Assembly: GCA_904502205.1 (NCBI GenBank)
Contig: CAJGDR010000026.1
Coordinates: forward strand, 1-11,900
DNA from: an uncultured Bacilli bacterium
Lineage (GTDB): Bacteria > Bacillota_I > Bacilli_A > ML615J-28 > CAG-313
Length of the DNA: 11,900 bases
Reading direction: 5' to 3'
Every line of letters begins with the position of its first letter. The first letter of the stretch is position 1. Of the stretch, positions 6,718-11,900 are shown one piece after another. A program made the translations under genes and the position numbers. The notes under the pieces were generated by a model, which saw only the letters and a program-made list of their open reading frames with translations, searched no databases and had not been told where the DNA came from.

Positions 6718-7092
6718 ATGAATAAGTTTAAATCAAGCGAAGATTATTTAGAAAGAATTTACGTTCTAAAAAAAGAAAATAAAACATTACGTGCAATTGA
6801 TCTTGCAAAAGATTTAGGTTTTTCGAAACCAAGTGTAAGTGTAGCTTTAAAAAAACTAAAAGCAAATAACTTTATTACAGTATGTGATGAAACAGGAAAC
6901 ATTGAACTTACAAAACGTGGTTTAGAACTTGCATCTTATGTATATGAAAAACATGAAATTATTTCTACTTGTCTTATGATGCTTGGTGTTAGTTCTACAA
7001 CAGCATTAGAAGATGCTTGTAAAATAGAACATGATTTAAGTGATGAAAGTTTTGACGCTTTAAAAGCTTATTATAAAAAAATAAAAGGTTAG
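6718..7092 (+). CDS. DtxR/MntR-family metal-dependent transcriptional regulator
   Basis: A 124-residue DNA-binding repressor of the DtxR/MntR family. The N-terminal winged helix-turn-helix spans about 8-67, with the recognition region near FSKPSVSVALKKL (35-47). The dimerisation and metal domain follows (68-124). There is no C-terminal SH3 domain, so it is MntR-sized. Compared by eye with B. subtilis MntR, the metal ligands are Asp9, Glu12, His79, Glu104 and His105, but the place of MntR Glu99 is taken by Cys101, as in iron-sensing DtxR (Cys102, Glu105, His106). It is divergent from feoA-feoB, with twin palindromes between, so it most likely controls feo in response to Fe(II) or Mn(II). GAGGT lies seven bases before the ATG. 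Its stop codon lies in the following terminator hairpin. Confidence 0.9.
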   Translation: MNKFKSSEDYLERIYVLKKENKTLRAIDLAKDLGFSKPSVSVALKKLKANNFITVCDETGNIELTKRGLELASYVYEKHEIISTCLMMLGVSSTTALEDACKIEHDLSDESFDALKAYYKKIKG

Positions 7093-7109
7093 CAAATTGC
7101 TAACCTTTT
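7083..7109. terminator. Bidirectional terminator between convergent genes
   Basis: AAAAGGTTAGC (7083-7093) and GCTAACCTTTT (7099-7109) form an 11-bp perfect stem. The loop is AAATT, and the symmetry extends almost to the centre. T runs follow on both strands. It serves the DtxR-family gene (whose TAG at 7090-7092 lies in the stem) and the M16C peptidase gene, which ends three bases beyond at 7112. Confidence 0.9.
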
Positions 7110-7111
7110 TA

Positions 7112-10012
7112 TTATTTAAGTAACATTTTAGTTTCGTTGAAAATCTCTTTTGCTTCTTCAACCTTTTTATCATTACCAATTACACAAATATTATTTTGTT
7201 TTAAGATTGATTCAATATATGGTTTAAGAGCTTTGATATCACTTTCTGTTGTATCAATAATTTGAGCTTTTTCTTTTTTGAAGTTTTCATCTGTTTGACC
7301 ATTCATATATGCAGAAAGTGCTCTAGCACCTTTTGTTGCTGGAGATTTAGGATAATCATAAGTACCTACAGCACCAATAATATATTTAGTCATTTCTTCT
7401 TCTGTTGCTTCAAAGTCTTCTAAATATTTAACAACATTTTTATATGTATCTAAAGTTTTTGTAAGATTTGGATCACGGTAAGATACAAAGTATGAAATAC
7501 CAGTCCCTGTAAATCCACACATACAACCATATGCACCACCAAGTACTCTAACATTTGTCCATAAGTAATCTGTTGCAATTATATTTTGGAATACTTGTAA
7601 AGCACCTGTATATTGTAAGTTATCTTGTTTGTAGTTACCAACAAGCGCTACATAGTTAACATCATAAGGAGCTTTAAATCCTTCGTTTAGTTTGTTTGGT
7701 GTAAATACAAATGGATCACTAACTTCTACTTTATTACCTAAACAACTTAAAAAGTTTGGTAATAATTGATGTACTTCATTTAATCCAAGATCACCACCTG
7801 TAAAACTTACAAGTAAGTTTTCTTTAGTAAAAATGTATGAAGCCATTTCTTTTAAAGTATTAGCAAGTTCTTCAAATTTAGCATCATAATCTTTTAATAA
7901 TTCTGTAACAGTATCAAAATATTGAATACCTTCTACAGCATCATTATAATAGAAAACTGGTTCAATATAAGAAAGTGCTCTAACATATGATTTAGCATGT
8001 CCTGCACCTACTAATGCTTGTTGCATTTTTGAAGATTCAATTGCTAAACATTCTTTGATTCTTGAATTCATTTCAAAGTTAGTTGTTTCAATTACTTCTT
8101 TAATAATGTCAAATGTGAATCCTAATTTATCATAAAGTGCATTTGCTCTAATTAGTAAATTAACACTATAGTCTTCATTGTTCTTATTAGTCATTATTGA
8201 ATAACTAATACCACCAGTATTAATATCAATATCTTGTTCAAGTGTTTGATATGTATGATTCTTAGTATCTAAACTTCCAAGTAATGTTTTAAATAATCCT
8301 AAGTATTTAACAAATCTTGCAGGGATATCTTTAACATTAAATAACAATCTTAAATAACCAATTCCATTAGTTGGATAATCATGATGTAATACTTTAATAC
8401 CTTCTACTTCTTTTACTTCTGTTAAAAGTGGTACAACATCATATGATAAATCTTCTTTTTTAAGTAGTGGAATAGATTCCAAAGCTTCCTTTGTATCAGG
8501 AGCAGCTTGATAAGCTTTTAAAGCTTTAGTTCTTTCTACAATATCATCGATTTGTTCTTCAGTTAAACTTGCTTTATAATTTGCAAGTTTTTCTTTTAAT
8601 GCTTTTTCTTTTTCTTCTGCAATAGTTGTGCTTGGAGCACAAATTACTAATGCTTTGTGTGTATTATTAATAATGTATTTTTCAATTAATTTTTCAAAGT
8701 AATCTGTTTCAAGATTTGCTTTTAATGTCTCAAAAGCATTTGTAAAATCAAATGATGAGAATGGATCATATTCATCATAAAGCCATGTGTTAAAACTGTT
8801 AATTGTATAAATTAAACCTTTAGATGTTCCACCAAAGTCTGCTTCGCGAAGTTTAAATTCATAACTATTAATTGCTGCTTGTAAAGCTCTTTTATTTAAA
8901 CCTTCTTTAACATATTTCTTTAATGATTCTTCAATGACTTGAATAAATTGTTCTTTTTTGTCTTCATTTGAATTTTTTACATTAATTGAGAAAGATGGTT
9001 GTAAAATACCAGAATCGAAAGATCCAGTTACAACGTCACCAATTTTAGCATCTAATAGGGCTCTTTCAAGTGGAGCTCCAGCAGATTGTAATAAAACTTG
9101 TGTAATAATTTCTAATGCAGTAATTTCTGTAAAAGAAATATTTGGTTCTAACGCTACATTATAAGACATTAATGTTTTGTTTTCTGTTCCTTGTTCTGCA
9201 TTAATTGGATAATATACTTTCTTTTCTTTTAAATTATCAAAAGCAGGTTGAACTGTTAAACTTGATTCAATATCAATTTTATCAAAATGTGATAAATATT
9301 CTTTATCAAGCCATTCTAGTCTTTCTTCCATATTACTATTACCATAAATAACAATATAACTATTAGATGGATGATAATATTTTTTATGGAATTCTTTAAA
9401 TTTCTCATATGTTAGAGTTGGAATATCATCTGGATTACCACCAGATTCTACACCATATGCTGTATCTGGGAATAGTGCATTAAGAGATTCTCTACCTAAA
9501 ATACCATCAGGAGATGAAAATGCACCTTTCATTTCATTATAAACAACACCATTATAAACAAGTTCAGCATCTTTGTTTTCTAATTCATAGTGCCATCCTT
9601 CTTGTAAAAAGATTTGTTCTTTTGTATGAATGTTAGGATAAAGTACTGCATCCATATATACATCAGTTAGGTTAGCGAAATCTTGATCATTACAACTTGC
9701 TACAGGATAAATTGTTTTATCTGGAAAAGTCATAGCGTTTAAGAAAGTATTTAACGAACTTTTCATAAGTTCAACAAATGGTTCTTTAACTGGGAATTTT
9801 CTAGATCCACAAAGTACAGAGTGTTCTAAGATATGTGGAAGACCTGTGCTATCATATGGTGGAGTTCTAAAACCGATACAGAATGATTTATTTTCATCAT
9901 CATTAGCAAGTAACAAAACTTTCGCACCAGTTTTTTCGTGAAAAAGAAGTGTCCCTTCTGCATTAATATCTTTTAAAGTTTGTTGTTTAATTAACTTATA
10001 ATTTTTATACAT
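7112..10012 (-). CDS. M16C-family zinc metallopeptidase (presequence protease/HypA type)
   Basis: A large insulinase-like peptidase of 966 residues, the usual length for the single-chain M16C family. That family includes mitochondrial presequence protease and bacterial HypA-type enzymes. The inverted zinc motif HILEH is at 60-64 (ligands His60 and His64, catalytic Glu63). The third ligand is probably Glu160 in NEMKGAF, 96 residues after His64, matching the family spacing. The family-typical SVLCGSRKFPVKEPF follows the zinc motif. The late GGAYGCMCGFTG...SYRDPNL segment (near 830-860) is the conserved substrate-binding arginine/tyrosine region. No signal peptide is seen, so it probably degrades short unstructured peptides in the cytoplasm. 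The ATG at 10012 has AAAGGAG seven bases upstream. It is the second gene of a two-gene operon, 12 bp after an unknown gene. Confidence 0.93.
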   Translation of the reverse strand: MYKNYKLIKQQTLKDINAEGTLLFHEKTGAKVLLLANDDENKSFCIGFRTPPYDSTGLPHILEHSVLCGSRKFPVKEPFVELMKSSLNTFLNAMTFPDKTIYPVASCNDQDFANLTDVYMDAVLYPNIHTKEQIFLQEGWHYELENKDAELVYNGVVYNEMKGAFSSPDGILGRESLNALFPDTAYGVESGGNPDDIPTLTYEKFKEFHKKYYHPSNSYIVIYGNSNMEERLEWLDKEYLSHFDKIDIESSLTVQPAFDNLKEKKVYYPINAEQGTENKTLMSYNVALEPNISFTEITALEIITQVLLQSAGAPLERALLDAKIGDVVTGSFDSGILQPSFSINVKNSNEDKKEQFIQVIEESLKKYVKEGLNKRALQAAINSYEFKLREADFGGTSKGLIYTINSFNTWLYDEYDPFSSFDFTNAFETLKANLETDYFEKLIEKYIINNTHKALVICAPSTTIAEEKEKALKEKLANYKASLTEEQIDDIVERTKALKAYQAAPDTKEALESIPLLKKEDLSYDVVPLLTEVKEVEGIKVLHHDYPTNGIGYLRLLFNVKDIPARFVKYLGLFKTLLGSLDTKNHTYQTLEQDIDINTGGISYSIMTNKNNEDYSVNLLIRANALYDKLGFTFDIIKEVIETTNFEMNSRIKECLAIESSKMQQALVGAGHAKSYVRALSYIEPVFYYNDAVEGIQYFDTVTELLKDYDAKFEELANTLKEMASYIFTKENLLVSFTGGDLGLNEVHQLLPNFLSCLGNKVEVSDPFVFTPNKLNEGFKAPYDVNYVALVGNYKQDNLQYTGALQVFQNIIATDYLWTNVRVLGGAYGCMCGFTGTGISYFVSYRDPNLTKTLDTYKNVVKYLEDFEATEEEMTKYIIGAVGTYDYPKSPATKGARALSAYMNGQTDENFKKEKAQIIDTTESDIKALKPYIESILKQNNICVIGNDKKVEEAKEIFNETKMLLK

Positions 10013-10024
10013 GGCTAGTCTCCT

Positions 10025-10564
10025 TTAAAATAAATTTAGTTCTTCTCTAATTAAAGCAAAGATAGTATAGATCGGATGATAATTATCCTTTGCTGATGTA
10101 ATCTTAGATATCTTAGCTTCATACTTATCAGTTAAATCATCATTTACTTCTAATTTATTAATTAATATTGTTTCAATTTCTTGTTGAATATCATCAATTG
10201 TTTTTTGTTTTGTTTTAGTTAATAATTCTTCAGCATCTAAATGGCATTTTAAATCTTCAATATAGAAAAAATAAGTAATTAAATTTCCATATTTACTTAG
10301 TAAAATAACATCGCTTTTAAAATAATCTTCAAAGATCATTTTAAGATCAGTCATAACACTTGTTAAATAACCATAACCTGCATCAAAAAAGTCTTTTAAA
10401 TCTTCTTCTAATTGACTTCCTTTTTTATATTCTTCAGCAATATAGTCTAATACTGCTAAAACATCTTCAAATAATACATATATAGATGGTGCATTATTTT
10501 CCAGTAGTTTAATTAAGTAATTATTCTCTTCAATGTATTTTATATAGTCATCATAAATATTCAT
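10025..10564 (-). CDS. Acidic helical protein of unknown function, upstream of the M16C peptidase
   Basis: I do not recognise this family. The protein has 179 residues, is acidic, and looks almost entirely alpha-helical. It has no transmembrane segment, signal peptide, cysteine cluster or visible catalytic motif. The middle carries aromatic-rich stretches such as FFDAGYGYLTSV and YFFYIEDLKCHLDAEELL, and a charged segment (about 118-160) that could be a coiled coil. The C-terminus is IYTIFALIREELNLF. The start is set at the ATG at 10564. An in-frame ATG at 10573 stands only two bases after AAGGA, and the predicted transcription start near 10581 leaves almost no leader for it. The gene ends 12 bp before the peptidase start and shares its promoter, so a partner, substrate or regulatory role for the peptidase is possible but unproven. 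Confidence 0.85.
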   Translation of the reverse strand: MNIYDDYIKYIEENNYLIKLLENNAPSIYVLFEDVLAVLDYIAEEYKKGSQLEEDLKDFFDAGYGYLTSVMTDLKMIFEDYFKSDVILLSKYGNLITYFFYIEDLKCHLDAEELLTKTKQKTIDDIQQEIETILINKLEVNDDLTDKYEAKISKITSAKDNYHPIYTIFALIREELNLF

Positions 10565-10587
10565 ATTTATCATTTCCTTTCTTTTTT

Positions 10588-10616
10588 ATTATACAACAAT
10601 ATACTGATTTTGTAAA
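10588..10616 (-). promoter_or_regulatory. Sigma-A promoter of the unknown gene and M16C peptidase operon
   Basis: On the minus strand TTTACA (10616-10611), a 17-bp spacer and TATAAT (10593-10588), eleven of twelve consensus bases. Transcription would start near 10581, giving a leader of about 17 nt to the ATG at 10564. Confidence 0.88.
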
Positions 10617-10673
10617 TAGTTTGGCAAGTTTTTTAAAAAAATAAACAAATGACTTTTTATTTATTAAGTTTTA

Positions 10674-10682
10674 TGATATAAT
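10674..10682 (+). promoter_or_regulatory. Extended -10 promoter of the YebC-family gene
   Basis: TGATATAAT (10674-10682) is a full extended -10. No good -35 stands 16-18 bp upstream; the nearest match (ATGACT at 10649-10654) is 22 bp away. Transcription would start near 10689, about 25 nt before the ATG. Confidence 0.65.
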
Positions 10683-10713
10683 AGTATGAATTTTGAAATA
10701 AAGGAGTTATATT

Positions 10714-11448
10714 ATGGGAAGAGCGCATGAAGTTCGTGCAGCATCAATGGCGAAAACTGCTGCTGCAAAATCAAAATTGAATAATAAGTGGAGCAAAATT
10801 ATATATATGGCTGCCAAATCTGGTATTCCAGATCCTGATTCTAATTTAACCCTTAAACGTGAAATAGAAAAAGCAAAACGTGAACAAGTTAATGCTGACA
10901 CAATTAAAAGAGCAATTGATAAAGCTAAAGGTGGAAGTATGGAATCATACTACCCAGTTCGTTATGAAGCATTTGGACCATCTAATAGTATGTTAATTAT
11001 TGAATGTTTAACAGACAATGAAAATAGAACTATGACAGCTGTTAAAATTGCATTAACAAAAACTGGTTGTAAACTAGGTGTTGCTGGTTGTGTTAGACAT
11101 ATGTTTGACTACTATGCTGTATTCACTTTTAAAGGAATGACTGATGAAGAAGCATTTGAAGCTGTTATGATGGCTGACTGCGAAGTTGAAGATATCCAAA
11201 TGGAAGATGATTTAACTACAGTATATGCACAAAGTGCAAATTATCAAGCAGTTAGAGATGCATTAGTAGCTGCTAAACCAGATTTAGAATTTGTGGAAGA
11301 TTTAGTAACTTATGTTCCACAAAACACTGTAACACTAACAGATGAAAAAGAAATCGCTCAATTCGAACGTCTACAAGAAATGTTAGATGATATTGATGAT
11401 GTTCAAGATTTCTTCCATAACGTTGTTGGTTTACCAGAAGAAGAATAA
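10714..11448 (+). CDS. YebC/PmpR/TACO1-family protein
   Basis: A 244-residue cytoplasmic protein of the YebC family, complete. The N-terminal three-helix domain begins MGRAHEVRAASMAKTAAAKSK and includes KIIYMAAKSG-PDPDSN and AIDKAKGG (29-74). It is followed by the YEAFGPS(N)SMLIIECLTDN-NRT block (84-106) and LGVAGCVRHMFD (121-132), the strongest signatures. The C-terminal domain ends in LDDIDDVQDFFHNV. Members have been called transcription regulators, but the mitochondrial homologue TACO1 and recent bacterial work point to a role in translation at the ribosome. AAGGAG lies seven bases before the ATG. The sequence looks closer to the YeeN/YebC2 type than to E. coli YebC, a judgement by eye. 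It is a monocistronic gene flanked by its own promoter and terminator. Confidence 0.95.
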   Translation: MGRAHEVRAASMAKTAAAKSKLNNKWSKIIYMAAKSGIPDPDSNLTLKREIEKAKREQVNADTIKRAIDKAKGGSMESYYPVRYEAFGPSNSMLIIECLTDNENRTMTAVKIALTKTGCKLGVAGCVRHMFDYYAVFTFKGMTDEEAFEAVMMADCEVEDIQMEDDLTTVYAQSANYQAVRDALVAAKPDLEFVEDLVTYVPQNTVTLTDEKEIAQFERLQEMLDDIDDVQDFFHNVVGLPEEE

Positions 11449-11449
11449 G

Positions 11450-11473
11450 AAACTGTCTCTTGACAGTTTTTTT
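11450..11473 (+). terminator. Intrinsic terminator of the YebC-family gene
   Basis: An 8-bp stem AAACTGTC / GACAGTTT (11450-11457 and 11462-11469) with a TCTT loop is followed by a T run, starting one base after the stop codon. Confidence 0.9.
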
Positions 11474-11475
11474 CT

Positions 11476-11504
11476 TTGACATATTTTAAATAAAATGATA
11501 AAAT
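11476..11504 (+). promoter_or_regulatory. Sigma-A promoter of hslO
   Basis: TTGACA (11476-11481), a 17-bp spacer and TAAAAT (11499-11504) preceded by TGA. Transcription would start near 11511, giving a leader of about 40 nt. It begins three bases after the T run of the preceding terminator. Confidence 0.82.
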
Positions 11505-11550
11505 TCATATATATTATTACCAAAGTACAAAAATATATGTTGGAGGAATT

Positions 11551-11900
11551 ATGAAAAATTATTTATTGAAAGCACTAGCTTATGATAATCAAGTAAGAAT
11601 ATATGTTGTAAGATGCGATAATGTATTAAATAATCTTGCAAAAAGATTAAATTATTATCCAAGCGCACTTGCAGCAGTTGGAAGAGTTATGGCATTTACT
11701 ACTATGATGGGTGGTATGTTAAAACTTGAAGAAACAGTTACAGTTAAAGTAGATGGCGATGGACCAATTGGACTTATCATGGCGGAAGCTGATGCTCATG
11801 GTCATGTTAGAGCATATGCTAGCAACCCACATTGTCATTTTGAATACAATGCAGCTAATAAATTAAACGTAAGAGAAACTGTAGGTCATACTGGTTTAAT
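11551..11900 (+). CDS. hslO: Hsp33 redox-regulated chaperone, N-terminal part
   Basis: The first 116 residues of Hsp33, open to the end of the window. Hsp33 is a cytoplasmic holdase that is activated by oxidation. The N-terminus (KNYLLKALAYDNQVRIYVV), the PSALAAVGRVMAFTTMMGGMLK helix, the GDGPIGLIMAEADAHGHVRAYASNPH strand block and RETVGHTGL are all typical. The zinc-binding C-terminal CxC and CxxC cysteines that make the redox switch lie beyond base 11900 and cannot be checked. GGAGG at 11542-11546 precedes the ATG. In Bacillus subtilis hslO and lysS lie in the same region as yabP-yabQ, and all of these occur within this window. Confidence 0.95.
   Translation, partial: MKNYLLKALAYDNQVRIYVVRCDNVLNNLAKRLNYYPSALAAVGRVMAFTTMMGGMLKLEETVTVKVDGDGPIGLIMAEADAHGHVRAYASNPHCHFEYNAANKLNVRETVGHTGL

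Noticed and set aside
7083..7109. GGTTAGC...GCTAACC resembles a DtxR/IdeR half-site palindrome
   Set aside because: It lies at the convergent ends of two genes, is followed by T runs on both strands, and its arms differ from the twin boxes before feoA. A terminator explains it fully.
8958..9164. Open frame on the plus strand inside the M16C peptidase gene
   Set aside because: Antisense shadow; no start signals.
10707..11482. Minus-strand open frames (10707-10901 and 11273-11482) opposite the YebC-family gene
   Set aside because: Shadows of a well-recognised gene; the second also runs through its terminator.
11506..11539. CATATAT...ATATATG inverted repeat in the hslO leader
   Set aside because: Only A/T-rich 7-bp arms with a 20-nt loop; expected by chance in this composition.
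1..11900. Mobile elements, prophage, CRISPR arrays or defence genes
   Set aside because: No transposase, integrase, direct-repeat array or other such gene was seen; all coding space is accounted for by housekeeping, sporulation, iron-uptake and unknown genes.

Overview
This window is from a low-GC (about 30 %, judged by eye) Gram-positive genome of the Bacillota, most like the Erysipelotrichia or Mollicutes-like gut Bacilli. Reasons: AT-rich, tightly packed genes; strong consensus sigma-A promoters with extended -10 (TGN) elements; AAAGGAG-type ribosome binding sites; and the gene set (yabP/yabQ, lysS, hslO, a YebC-family gene, an M16C peptidase). TGA is used as a stop (yabP and feoB end in ATGA overlaps with the next gene), so this is the standard bacterial code and not the Mycoplasma code. 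The yabP-yabQ pair, normally confined to endospore formers, suggests a sporulating lineage.

Layout. At 1-139 (minus strand) lie a cut-off tRNA-Gln and a complete tRNA-Tyr, driven by a near-perfect promoter embedded in the end of yabQ. At 163-869 are yabP-yabQ, translationally coupled. At 936-2429 is lysS with its own promoter and terminator, followed at 2510-3637 by a conserved GNAT-like protein of unknown substrate. At 3769-6522 is a ferrous iron uptake operon, feoA-feoB-(FeoB-associated Cys-rich membrane protein), read on the minus strand and ending at a hairpin terminator. Divergent from it, at 6718-7092 (plus), is a short DtxR/MntR-family metalloregulator. The 183-195 bp between them hold a consensus promoter for feo and two 18-bp palindromes with identical arms, the most likely operators of that regulator. 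At 7112-10564 (minus) an unrecognised acidic helical protein is co-transcribed with a large M16C zinc metallopeptidase. At 10714-11448 (plus) is a YebC/TACO1-family gene, and at 11551 hslO (Hsp33) starts and runs off the window.

How it fits together: the clearest unit is iron homeostasis, a metal-sensing repressor with its probable operators controlling a compact Fe(II) importer. The rest is housekeeping (tRNAs, tRNA charging, a YebC-family gene, redox chaperone, peptide degradation) plus sporulation genes. I see no insertion sequence, prophage, CRISPR array or other mobile DNA. The points most worth following up are the twin operators, the regulator's mixed MntR/DtxR metal ligands, and the unknown partner of the M16C peptidase.
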